Assembly (NCBI GenBank): GCA_031275395.1
Contig: JAISOU010000026.1
Span: 1 to 11,122, forward strand
DNA length: 11,122 bases
Origin: Helicobacteraceae bacterium
GTDB taxonomy: Bacteria; Campylobacterota; Campylobacteria; Campylobacterales; SZUA-545
Direction of reading: 5' to 3'
Part shown: one piece after another, positions 1 through 5,714 of the stretch
Layout of the letters: every line of letters begins with the position of its first letter
Numbering within the stretch: position 1 is the stretch's first letter
Position numbers and translations under genes: made by a program
The notes under the pieces: model-generated
What the model was told of the DNA's origin: nothing
What the model saw: only the letters and a program-made list of their open reading frames with translations
Databases searched by the model: none

Positions 1-431
1 TAAACAGACAGATAGGGTTCTATTTTAGCGAAGATGGCAGCCCAGTCAAACTCTCCGTTGGCTAATAGGACGTTAAGCCTCTTTAACGTCTCTTGCTTTC
101 TAACCTCTCTGCGCGTATAGGCTTTGATATAGCCTCTTGACTGATAAGGGGTTAGCCTACCGCCTTTACTTTCGCAGTTTTTCTTGGCAAGCAGTATGCT
201 GATGTATGAGAGCGTTACAAAGTCTCCAAAATCATACATTGGATCGCGGCACATCTTTGAATACTTGGAACAAAAGTAACTTACAACTTTAGCGCACTCT
301 TCGGCTTCCGTTATAGACCAATATGGGACTAACGCCATAAGCTCTCTGGGGTTAACGTATCTTGATTGATGTTGCGATTGTCTGTGTTGGCCGTAAGCGG
401 CCCTTGCGAACGCTACGCTACTCATTGCCAT
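1..431 (-). CDS. Hypothetical protein, N-terminal part (runs off the left edge)
   Basis: An open frame runs on the minus strand from an ATG at 431 to the window edge, about 143 codons without a stop. An in-frame TGA lies four codons upstream of this ATG, so the N-terminus is probably complete. A second ATG at 425 is equally possible, and AAGG lies 8 bases before it. The protein begins MAMSSVAFARAAYG and is rich in Arg, Lys, Tyr and Cys. No signal peptide or known motif is visible, and I do not recognise the family. Codon use differs from the housekeeping genes: 9 of 11 Arg codons are AGA or AGG, and there is no CGATCG, which is frequent in the host genes. This suggests acquired DNA. It is divergent from aroQ across a 283-base gap. 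That it is a real gene is fairly likely from its length and open frame. Confidence 0.6.
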   Translation of the reverse strand, partial: MAMSSVAFARAAYGQHRQSQHQSRYVNPRELMALVPYWSITEAEECAKVVSYFCSKYSKMCRDPMYDFGDFVTLSYISILLAKKNCESKGGRLTPYQSRGYIKAYTRREVRKQETLKRLNVLLANGEFDWAAIFAKIEPYLSV

Positions 432-490
432 AGCCTTCGACGCTCAAACCTCAGTTGAACGACCAAGCTGGTTGCGATTAGCCTTCCGAC

Positions 491-513
491 AAAGTTGCAC
501 GGCGCGCAACTTT
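491..513. repeat. Perfect 8-bp stem hairpin
   Basis: AAAGTTGC and GCAACTTT form a perfect 8-bp stem around a 7-base loop. With one bulged T the stem extends outwards by two more pairs (AC with GT). It lies in the divergent gap about 60 bases upstream of the unknown minus-strand gene. It could be a regulator site, an mRNA 5'-leader hairpin or part of a mobile-element end. The sequence does not decide which. Confidence 0.5.
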
Positions 514-547
514 TGTGCAATTTCGTGATTTCTGTTTCAAAACCTCT

Positions 548-611
548 GTTATCAAACATTGAACGCCTTCAGCGCTAAGGAACGCTTGTCGCTCCTAGCT
601 TTGTTGATAAC
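548..611. repeat. Nested inverted repeat (outer 8 bp, inner imperfect hairpin)
   Basis: The outer arms GTTATCAA (548-555) and TTGATAAC (604-611) are perfect inverted repeats. Inside them, 574-599 folds as a second hairpin. Its arms contain AGGA/TCCT and GCT/AGC, with one mismatch and one bulge, around the loop CTTGT. The whole lies upstream of the aroQ promoter. It may be an operator, a structured RNA or a remnant of a mobile-element end. No protein-coding role is visible. Confidence 0.45.
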
Positions 612-678
612 TCGCAACAGCGGCGTTTGACGGCTTTAATTGAGAAAATGGGCTATATTAGAAATTGATCGGCAGGAA

Positions 679-687
679 TGATATAAT
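679..687 (+). promoter_or_regulatory. Extended -10 promoter of aroQ
   Basis: TGATATAAT matches the extended -10 form TGnTATAAT and lies 27 bases before the aroQ start. No clear -35 box is visible at the right spacing, which is usual for sigma-70 promoters in Campylobacterota. The same 11-mer, TGATATAATCC, precedes the TPR gene at the right end of the window. Confidence 0.65.
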
Positions 688-714
688 CCTAATTCAAAAT
701 CAACAACGGAGCAA

Positions 715-1185
715 ATGGTGAAAATCACGGTAATTCAAGGGCCAAATATCAATATGATCGGCGTGCGGGAGCGATCGCTCTACGGCGCGATGACAATGGA
801 CGCGATCCATAACGAAATGCGCAAGATCGCCGAGCAAAACGGCGCGCAAATCGAGTTTTATCAGAGCAACTTAGAGGGCGAGATCATCGATCGTATTCAG
901 GAGTGTTACGGCGAAACGGACGCGATTATCCTTAATCCCGCCGCTTACAGCCACACCTCGATCGCTATACGCGACGCGATTAGCGCGGTGGCGATTCCCG
1001 TCGTGGAGGTGCATATTACCAATATCGCCAGACGCGAAGAGTTTCGACACAACTCCTACGTTTCGCCTGTCGCCGCCGGAGTGATCGCGGGCTTTGGACC
1101 TTTTGGCTATCACTTGGCGTTGCTCGCCGCTATCCAGATCGCAAAAGAGGTCGAGGCGCAAAAAACCGCCGCAAAACAAGCCTAA
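715..1185 (+). CDS. aroQ: 3-dehydroquinate dehydratase, type II
   Basis: Type II dehydroquinase (EC 4.2.1.10) converts 3-dehydroquinate to 3-dehydroshikimate in the shikimate pathway; it is a cytosolic dodecamer. The 156 residues match the usual family length. Family signatures appear in order: GPNINMIGVRE with catalytic Arg18 and Tyr23, FYQSNLEGEIID (48-59), NPAAYSHTSIAIRDA (74-88) with Asn74 and His80, VEVHITNI with His100, REEFR with Arg111, and GFGPFGYHLAL near the C-terminus. The start at 715 has GGAG six bases upstream and follows an extended -10 box. It stands alone on the plus strand, with an unknown gene divergent on the left and a broken gene convergent on the right. CGATCG occurs several times, as in the other host genes. 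The assignment is secure. Confidence 0.95.
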   Translation: MVKITVIQGPNINMIGVRERSLYGAMTMDAIHNEMRKIAEQNGAQIEFYQSNLEGEIIDRIQECYGETDAIILNPAAYSHTSIAIRDAISAVAIPVVEVHITNIARREEFRHNSYVSPVAAGVIAGFGPFGYHLALLAAIQIAKEVEAQKTAAKQA

Positions 1186-1188
1186 ACG

Positions 1189-1221
1189 CCGCCGATCGTA
1201 TCTGTTAGCGACGATCGGCGG
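1189..1221. terminator. 11-bp inverted repeat between convergent genes, possible terminator
   Basis: Beginning 4 bases after the aroQ stop, CCGCCGATCGT (1189-1199) pairs perfectly with 1211-1221 around an 11-base loop. No T-run follows on either strand, so it is not a classical intrinsic terminator. Its place between aroQ and the minus-strand gene at 1269-1558 suggests a transcription block or mRNA-end protection for either side. Confidence 0.45.
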
Positions 1222-1268
1222 AGCTTTGCGCCGCTTAGATCGTCGCTCGCGCCCTTCGCGGGGCGTAA

Positions 1269-1558
1269 CTACTTCGTAAAAATAAAAAAGAAGTTGGCGA
1301 TTAGTTCCTTATATTCGTCACCCCTCCGCACAAAGACGACTTTCGTGTTGGCTTGAACGCCCGCTAACGTCCAGCCTTTGGCGAAAACGTCCTTAAACGC
1401 CGTTCTTCCGGATAGCTTATCGCCGTTGCGCGTAACCTTATCGGACGGATCTCCTATATCTACCAACCGTCCGCATAGCAGATCGTAACCTCGCTAGCGG
1501 CTAAATTAGCCGCAAATAATAGCCAGAAGGCAAACAAAGCCGACATAAACTTACGCAT
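1269..1558 (-). pseudogene. Frameshifted small secreted protein
   Basis: An ATG at 1558 opens a frame encoding a signal peptide: MRKF, then a hydrophobic run (SALFAFWLLFAANLAAS), then EVTICYADGW, then a stop. The next frame continues without a break from a TTG at 1466 to a stop at 1269, giving VDIGDPSDKVTRNGDK and then about 50 more residues. The two frames overlap by a few bases near 1464-1467. Together they would make one exported protein of about 96 residues, so a single indel seems to have split it. A sequencing error or a programmed frameshift cannot be excluded. I do not recognise the family; the second half is a small soluble domain rich in Lys, Asp and Val. It is convergent with aroQ and lies just left of the Mu-like island. 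Confidence 0.55.
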
Positions 1559-1601
1559 CAGAATCATTTCAACTAAAGTTACGCAAAATTGTAGCGCTCG
1601 C

Positions 1602-1622
1602 TTTTAAGAACCGTTCTTAAAA
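1602..1622. promoter_or_regulatory. 21-base near-perfect palindrome (10-bp arms), operator-like
   Basis: The arms TTTTAAGAAC and GTTCTTAAAA are exact inverted repeats around a single C at 1612. The short centre makes a protein-binding site more likely than a hairpin. It is 44 bases upstream of the broken secreted-protein gene and about 300 bases upstream of the transposase. It could control either, or belong to the element's left end. Confidence 0.45.
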
Positions 1623-1710
1623 AAATTAAGCGCAATACGGCGTAACCGCGCCTATTCAAAACCTACATATTCGGAAATCTTACTCATTTACCCGCGAAAC
1701 CGCCGTACCA

Positions 1711-1736
1711 TGTCATTCTCGCGAAAGCGGAAATCC
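1711..1736. repeat. dRS3-like small hairpin repeat
   Basis: TGTCATTCTCGCGAAAGCGG and the following AAATCC resemble the widespread proteobacterial repeat of the form GTCATTCCCGCG-GCGGGAATCC, of which dRS3 of Neisseria is a known member. The arms 1715-1722 and 1727-1734 pair with one mismatch and one G-T pair around a GAAA loop. The resemblance is from memory. In Neisseria such repeats serve as phage integration sites; whether that applies here is inference. Confidence 0.35.
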
Positions 1737-1775
1737 AAACCAAGACTTACGGCGTTCAAGTAGGCGATCGGATTA

Positions 1776-1813
1776 TGATAATACAAAATACTCACGGCTA
1801 CGCTGTATTATCA
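1776..1813. repeat. Inverted repeat upstream of transposase
   Basis: TGATAATACA (1776-1785) and TGTATTATCA (1804-1813) are perfect 10-bp inverted repeats separated by 18 bases. They lie 112-149 bases before the likely transposase start. The right arm begins TGTATT, the same first six bases as the left end of phage Mu. Candidate roles are a transposase-binding or repressor-binding site, or the element's left terminus. None is proven. Confidence 0.5.
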
Positions 1814-1924
1814 ACCCGCCGCAACCGCAGATTAACAACGCGAAAAAAAAACGTTGTAACGCCGCAAAAAGCGCGAGAGGTTGGGCAAAAAACAACGGCG
1901 AATACGCTGATAAAAGGCAATAAG

Positions 1925-3796
1925 ATGTTTGGCAAATATGAGATTGCGCCAACTAACAAGCAAAACGAGGCGCAACTAAAGCTTAATTTGTTTTTGGACT
2001 ACAAAAATCGCGGTCCCAAAACATTGCCGCAAATGATAATGAGGTGGCTCAACGATCCGCAATACGCGCCGATCGCTTCCAAAATCACAGAGGCTAATTG
2101 TAAGCGGTGGTTTGGCTTAATCAAAGAGGCGATCCTGCGTAAGCTCACGCCTTTAGACGCGCCTATAGACGAGCGAGGCAAACACCGCAAGGGCGATTAT
2201 AAAATTAAGCCAGAGATACAAGCGTTTATCATTAATCGCGTATGCGACAAAAAGGTGAGATTCCGCTTGAAAGCCATAGCGCGAGATACGCTAAAGTATT
2301 TTGAGAGCGACGCGCCAAGCTCAAGCGCTATCGCCAGATTTGTAAAAGCGTGGAAAGATGAAAACGCTATACAAGCCGCCTATAATGAAAACCCTACTAA
2401 AGCCAAGGGTAAATATATGGCGGCGCAAGGCAACGCCAGCGAAAAAGCGAAATACGTTAATCACTACGTGGAATACGATAGCTCGCCCGCAGACGTATTA
2501 ACTGCCGACGGCAAACGTTGCACGATAATCGCGGCTATAGATATATTTAGCCGAAGGTGCGTAATACGAGTAGAGGAATCGTCGAACTCTTTTGCGATTT
2601 CACGAACCCTGCGAGATTATACGTTAAAGCGTGGCGTAGCCGAGAATATTATTACAGATAACGGCAGGGATTACACGAGTAACCACTTCTCGGAAACGTG
2701 CCTATTGTTAGGTATTAACCTTATGCAAGTTGAGCCGTATAGCGGCGATCAAAAGGCGCATGTAGAGCGACTTTTTGGGACGCTTACAAGGGAAGTTTTT
2801 GAGGAGTTGCCTAATTATATTGGGCACAGCGTAGCCGAAAAACAGGCGATCAAAGAACGCGAAGACTTTCCGAGACAACTTGAGGCAATTAAGCGATGGC
2901 GAGAGCAAAAACGCCTTGCGAAACTCGGTAAAGACGAGGCAGAGAAACTGCTTATCAAACGCGAAAATAAAGGTTTGATAGTAAACGTTGGGTTAACTAT
3001 GCAACAGCTACAAGACGCGATTGATAATTGGATCGAGAAAATCTACGAAACGCGCATACACACCGGGCGAAATATGAACCTTACGCCCCTTGAAAAATGG
3101 TCGCAATCGCCCACGCCGCCAGCGATGATCGAAGATCCAAGAACGCTTGATTTATTGCTTATGAAACCCGAAGTGAAAACGGTGCAGAAGAGCGGAATTC
3201 GCTCGGATAACCGCATATACACAGGCGTAGAACTCGCGGAGCATGTAGGCGAACAAGTATTTATTTTGTTGCCGCCGGAGTTAAGCGAAATCTATGTTTA
3301 CACGCCAAATATGCAGTTTATTGGCATTGCCGTCGATCTAAGCGCTACAGGGCAAAGTCGAGAGGAAAACGCACAGGCTAAAAAGGTAAGCAAAAAGCTG
3401 TTTAGGCAATTTGAGCGAGCGAGAGAAGCCGCGACGGAATTTAACAAAAAATATCCGTCGTCGCTTATAGAAACGGTTATGAGTCCGCGCGAAGCGGAGG
3501 TTATAGACATCTTAACCTCGCAAACGCCAATCGCGCCAAAACGCGTGCACGAAACCGCCGCGATTATCGCGGCTGGCATAGGGCTAGAAGCGCGAGCGGC
3601 TAACAACCAAAACTTAACAAAAAAGGAGGAGGAAAACGAACCAGAGTTGAATGAAAACGGCAGACCGTATTTTAAGGATCGACGCGAATTATTTTTGTGG
3701 CTAATCGCTAACAAAGACAAGATAACGCCAAGCGATCAAGCCATGATAGAACAATATCAAAACTTGTTCAACGAGCTAGAGCGTTACGTCGCGTAA
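1925..3796 (+). CDS. Mu-type DDE transposase (MuA family)
   Basis: This is the strand-transferase subunit of replicative Mu-type transposition; it binds element ends and joins them to target DNA. From ATG 1925 it has 623 residues (MuA has 663). An in-frame ATG at 1775 would add 50 residues that do not look protein-like and overlap an inverted repeat. AAAGG lies 8 bases before 1925, so that start is preferred. Residues 1-170 are a basic DNA-binding region. The RNase H-like core carries a DD(35)E triad: Asp185 in VEYDSSPAD, Asp245 in IITDNGRDY and Glu281 in AHVERLFG. A Mu-type beta-barrel follows (about 390-480). The tail ends with LFLWLIANKDK...IEQYQNLFNEL; in Mu the equivalent end contacts the B ATPase and ClpX. 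A second version of this tail lies just downstream in another frame. Confidence 0.9.
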   Translation: MFGKYEIAPTNKQNEAQLKLNLFLDYKNRGPKTLPQMIMRWLNDPQYAPIASKITEANCKRWFGLIKEAILRKLTPLDAPIDERGKHRKGDYKIKPEIQAFIINRVCDKKVRFRLKAIARDTLKYFESDAPSSSAIARFVKAWKDENAIQAAYNENPTKAKGKYMAAQGNASEKAKYVNHYVEYDSSPADVLTADGKRCTIIAAIDIFSRRCVIRVEESSNSFAISRTLRDYTLKRGVAENIITDNGRDYTSNHFSETCLLLGINLMQVEPYSGDQKAHVERLFGTLTREVFEELPNYIGHSVAEKQAIKEREDFPRQLEAIKRWREQKRLAKLGKDEAEKLLIKRENKGLIVNVGLTMQQLQDAIDNWIEKIYETRIHTGRNMNLTPLEKWSQSPTPPAMIEDPRTLDLLLMKPEVKTVQKSGIRSDNRIYTGVELAEHVGEQVFILLPPELSEIYVYTPNMQFIGIAVDLSATGQSREENAQAKKVSKKLFRQFERAREAATEFNKKYPSSLIETVMSPREAEVIDILTSQTPIAPKRVHETAAIIAAGIGLEARAANNQNLTKKEEENEPELNENGRPYFKDRRELFLWLIANKDKITPSDQAMIEQYQNLFNELERYVA

Positions 3797-3977
3797 AACA
3801 AAAAAAGGAGCAAAGCGGAAGGCGAAAAAAACAAAGAAAAAGAGACTCGTATTTAGGTCTCTTATCGGGCATTTTGAATGGCTGGTTAAAAACCCCGATC
3901 GTATCAGGAAGCACGATCGCGAAATCATCAAAAAGTACCAACAGTTGTACAACGAGATAGTCGAAGCCATCGGCTAG
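3780..3977 (+). pseudogene. Orphan second transposase tail module, +1 frame, no start codon
   Basis: Directly after the transposase stop (3794-3796), the +1 frame is open from 3780 to a TAG at 3975. It encodes a basic linker (KRKAKKTKKKR) and then GHFEWLVKNPDRIRKHDREI and IKKYQQLYNEIVEAIG. This matches the transposase's own tail: F-WL, N-D-I, D, I, YQ, L, NE are conserved at the same spacing. The frame has no ATG, GTG or TTG before the domain, although AAAAAAAGGAG precedes it. It could be a relic of a tandem duplication, a true C-terminal extension cut off by a one-base indel, or a product of +1 frameshifting at GCG-TAA-A. A terminator hairpin follows at once, so the transcript includes it. 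I favour a relic or broken extension. Confidence 0.55.
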
Positions 3978-3982
3978 CAGAT

Positions 3983-4021
3983 ACCCGCCGAAAAAGTTTC
4001 AAGCGATTCGGCGGGTTGTTT
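3983..4021 (+). terminator. Intrinsic terminator-like hairpin between transposase and ATPase genes
   Basis: ACCCGCCGAA (3983-3992) pairs perfectly with TTCGGCGGGT (4007-4016), a 10-bp GC-rich stem with a 14-base loop, followed by TGTTT. It ends the transposase unit and would lower expression of the downstream B-Gam genes unless they have their own promoter. The T-run is short, so termination is probably partial. Confidence 0.65.
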
Positions 4022-4085
4022 ACAACCGAAAAAACGCCCGCGTCATACCAAAAATCCCCAGAAATCTCAACTTAAAGGACAAACG

Positions 4086-4793
4086 ATGACTGAAGAGTTT
4101 ATTGTAACAGATAACCATAATAGGTTATTGGAAGCGGCGGCAAGGCTTAAATTGTTGCCGCAAGACGCGCCCCGAATGGGGATCGGATACGGCAATTTTG
4201 GCTTAGGCAAAACGATGTCTATAGCGCGCATTGCCGCGATGGAAGGCGCGCTGTTGTTTCGCGCAAGCTCCACTTGGAGCAAAAGCGCGTTTTTAACCTC
4301 GCTCTGCGAAAAGTTAGGCTTAGACGTTAGCGATAGCGCGTCGATTAAATACAAGAGGGCGGTCGATCATCTCAATCTTGAGCCAAAAACGATCATAATT
4401 GACGAGATTGACGCGCTCTTGCGTAGCGACAAAATCTCTATATTAGAGATACTGCGCGATATACACGACGAGACGCCATCGCCGCTTTTGTTAATCGGTA
4501 TGGAAAGTTGCGATGGTAAACTAAAGCGCCACCAACATTTTTACTCGCGCATTGTCGAGCGAGTAGTTTTTAGCCCGGCGAAAATTGACGATATCGCGCG
4601 ATTTGCTAAGTTAAGCAAGATTGCAATCTCGCAAGAGGTTGTTGATTATTTGGCGCAAAAATATCCCAATTTTCGCCAGATCAAAGTGATGTTTCTACGG
4701 CTTGAAAACTGGTGCGAAACCAACGGCAGAAAATCGGCAACGTTAAAAGAGTGGAAAGCCGCCGGCGTTGAACTCGGCATCGTGAGAATATAG
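4086..4793 (+). CDS. MuB-type AAA+ ATPase, target-selection protein
   Basis: A 235-residue ATPase of the MuB/IstB-like AAA+ group, which binds target DNA and activates the transposase. The Walker A motif GNFGLGKT is at residues 36-43, Walker B TIIIDEID at 102-109 and a sensor-1-like LLLIGMES at 134-141. An arginine in the SRIVERVVF segment (about 153-161) is a likely trans-acting finger. The C-terminal part (about 160-235) is a helical lid domain. MuB itself is 312 residues and carries an N-terminal HTH; this protein starts almost at the ATPase fold, so that domain is missing. The start has AAAGGAC nine bases upstream. It lies 3' of the transposase after a terminator and 20 bases before the next gene. 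IstB or TnsC relationship is the alternative, but the adjacent Gam favours Mu. Confidence 0.85.
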   Translation: MTEEFIVTDNHNRLLEAAARLKLLPQDAPRMGIGYGNFGLGKTMSIARIAAMEGALLFRASSTWSKSAFLTSLCEKLGLDVSDSASIKYKRAVDHLNLEPKTIIIDEIDALLRSDKISILEILRDIHDETPSPLLLIGMESCDGKLKRHQHFYSRIVERVVFSPAKIDDIARFAKLSKIAISQEVVDYLAQKYPNFRQIKVMFLRLENWCETNGRKSATLKEWKAAGVELGIVRI

Positions 4794-4813
4794 ACGTCTA
4801 AGAAGGAGGAGAG

Positions 4814-5026
4814 ATGACAGCTAAAGAATTAGCGAAATCGCTAAAGGCGCGCGCGACTTATATCTATGCGCTTTGCAAACGCGAAAAGATAGACAGAGGC
4901 GCGGATTTAAACAACGCCCAGATCAACGCGATCGTATCGGCTTATATACGCGATTGCGACGAGTTTTATGCGTTTGAGGAGCGCGAAAACGAAAAAGAAG
5001 GAGTAGAAAATGGAAAGAGTGAGTAG
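4814..5026 (+). CDS. Small HTH-like protein of the Mu-like island
   Basis: A 70-residue protein, not assigned to a family. Residues 1-30 (MTAKELAKSLKARATYIYAL, then CKREKID) look like a helix-turn-helix of the kind found in small phage regulators. The C-terminal third is strongly acidic (FEERENEKEGVENGKSE). AGAAGGAGGAGAG stands just before the ATG, the strongest ribosome-binding site in the island. The end overlaps the Gam start by 17 bases, which suggests coupled translation. A 10-bp palindrome TAGACGTCTA (4791-4800) lies just upstream and includes the stop of the ATPase gene; it could be this protein's binding site. Regulator or transposition accessory factor are the likely roles; both are inference. 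Confidence 0.6.
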   Translation: MTAKELAKSLKARATYIYALCKREKIDRGADLNNAQINAIVSAYIRDCDEFYAFEERENEKEGVENGKSE

Positions 5027-5501
5027 TTGGAACGACGTGGATATTGCGTTAAAAGAGATCGGCGAATGCGAGATCAAAATCGCAAATATCGAAGGCGAAG
5101 CGACAATTGCGATCAACGAAATTAAGGAGGCGGCTAAGCCTAAAATCGCGCCGTTTGCGGCAAAAAAAGAGCATTTAGAAAAGCTGGTAACGCTTTTTTG
5201 CGAAGGTAATAAGTCGGAATTTGCCGACAAACGCTCAAAGCAATTTAACTTTGGCGAAGTCGGCTACAGACTAGTTAAATCGGTCGCGCTCCCGCGTGTA
5301 AGGGAAAAGATCGCGGCGCTGATCAAAAGCATTAAGGCTTACGGCTACGGCGAGTGCGTAGCCGCCGAAGAGACGATCAACAAAGAGATGATCGTAGAGC
5401 TTGAAGACGCGGCGCTCGTGAAACTTGGCTTGAAGCGGACTATTAAAGATAGCTTCCGCATCGTCCCAAAACTTGAGGCGATAGAGCCTGCGGCGGCTTA
5501 A
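5010..5501 (+). CDS. gam: Mu Gam-family host-nuclease inhibitor
   Basis: A 163-residue protein of the Mu Gam family, a Ku-like dimer that encircles double-strand DNA ends and shields them from RecBCD/AddAB-type exonucleases. Family features appear in order: SWNDVDIALKEIGECEIKI at the N-terminus, a long charged helix (about 15-65) that forms the coiled dimer, FNFGEVGYRLVKSVALPRV (about 80-98), and the signature ETINKEMIVE with IKDSFRIVPKL near the end. Length is close to Mu Gam (174 residues). GGAG lies before the ATG. It overlaps the upstream small gene and is followed directly by TAAATG of the next one. Gam is a phage hallmark rather than an insertion-sequence gene, so it identifies the island's ancestry. 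Confidence 0.88.
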   Translation: MERVSSWNDVDIALKEIGECEIKIANIEGEATIAINEIKEAAKPKIAPFAAKKEHLEKLVTLFCEGNKSEFADKRSKQFNFGEVGYRLVKSVALPRVREKIAALIKSIKAYGYGECVAAEETINKEMIVELEDAALVKLGLKRTIKDSFRIVPKLEAIEPAAA

Positions 5502-5714
5502 ATGAGCGCTAAAAAAATCGCTATTAACGTAGAGTTTGACAAGGGCATAAATCTGCGATTAAAACAGTTAATTGCCAGCGGAACGGCGAACGGCGAAAAA
5601 TACGAGCTCTTTAACGCTCTAAGCGCAGGATTGGAAATTTCCCGCTTTCCTCCGCGAGCGACGCTTAAAAAATTATCCGACTTTGCAAAAAAGTTAATTT
5701 TCGCAAGGGGTTAG
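5502..5714 (+). CDS. 70-residue unknown protein at the right end of the island, possibly truncated
   Basis: The ATG follows the Gam stop directly (TAAATG), so the two are probably translated together. The protein starts MSAKKIAINVEFDKGINLRL and has a basic C-terminus (KKLSDFAKKLIFARG). I do not recognise it. Its last 21 bases overlap the 3' end of the convergent histidine kinase gene, and its final codons may come from host flank beyond the element end. It is thus either a small early phage protein or the N-terminal remnant of a longer one cut by the deletion that removed the rest of the prophage. The unbroken frame and its place in the row support expression. Confidence 0.5.
   Translation: MSAKKIAINVEFDKGINLRLKQLIASGTANGEKYELFNALSAGLEISRFPPRATLKKLSDFAKKLIFARG
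5683..5706. terminator. Convergent-end hairpin at the island's right edge
   Basis: TTGC and GCAA, then AAAA and TTTT, form an imperfect 8-pair stem (one A-C mismatch) with a short centre at the overlap of the island's last gene and the histidine kinase stop. It may work as a weak two-way terminator. Read inwards on the minus strand it gives TGCGAAAATTAAC, which also looks like a Mu-type terminus. Confidence 0.35.

Larger units (their letters stand above)
1559..1924. other. Non-coding leader between the broken gene and the transposase
   Basis: No convincing gene is visible in these 366 bases. The stretch holds the palindrome at 1602-1622, the hairpin repeat at 1711-1736 and the inverted repeat at 1776-1813. 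An A-rich CGAAAAAAAAACG lies near 1840, resembling the CGAAAA core of phage Mu transposase binding sites. The left end of the Mu-like element must lie here or nearby. An open frame from 1775 joins the transposase in frame, but its 50 residues look like translated leader DNA. Confidence 0.5.
1776..5705 (+). mobile_element. Mu-like transposition island (A, B, HTH-like, Gam), ends not defined
   Basis: Five plus-strand genes in early Mu order (transposase A, ATPase B, small protein, Gam, small protein) sit between host genes. No repressor, lysis, capsid or tail genes are present, so it is either a Mu-like prophage reduced to its transposition module or a capsid-less Mu-type transposon. Composition supports foreign origin: CGATCG is about seven times rarer than in the host genes to the right. 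The given boundaries are working guesses: 1776 is the first arm of an inverted repeat, and 5705 is a CA that would make a TG...CA terminus. The adjoining 5-base flanks tried (TACGC or GATTA on the left, AGGGG on the right) do not match as a target duplication. Confidence 0.7.

Noticed and set aside
146-155. Direct repeat AAGGGGTTAG, also at 5705-5714, as attachment sites or a target duplication
   Set aside because: A 10-base match is expected many times by chance in 11 kb, and the span would include the housekeeping gene aroQ.
548-611. An integron attC site
   Set aside because: The outer arms run GTT...AAC, the reverse of the RYYYAAC...GTTRRRY layout, and the inner bases do not fit the consensus.
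1775-1924. A 50-residue N-terminal extension of the transposase
   Set aside because: The residues look random and basic, the stretch holds an inverted repeat, and the ATG at 1925 has the better ribosome-binding site.
3298-3720. A 140-codon minus-strand frame within the transposase
   Set aside because: It is antisense to the well-supported transposase C-terminus and shows no motif or ribosome-binding site.
1925-4793. A Tn7-like or CRISPR-associated transposon (TnsB/TnsC type)
   Set aside because: No TniQ/TnsD, TnsA, Cas gene or CRISPR repeat is present. The Gam protein and gene order fit the Mu early region instead.
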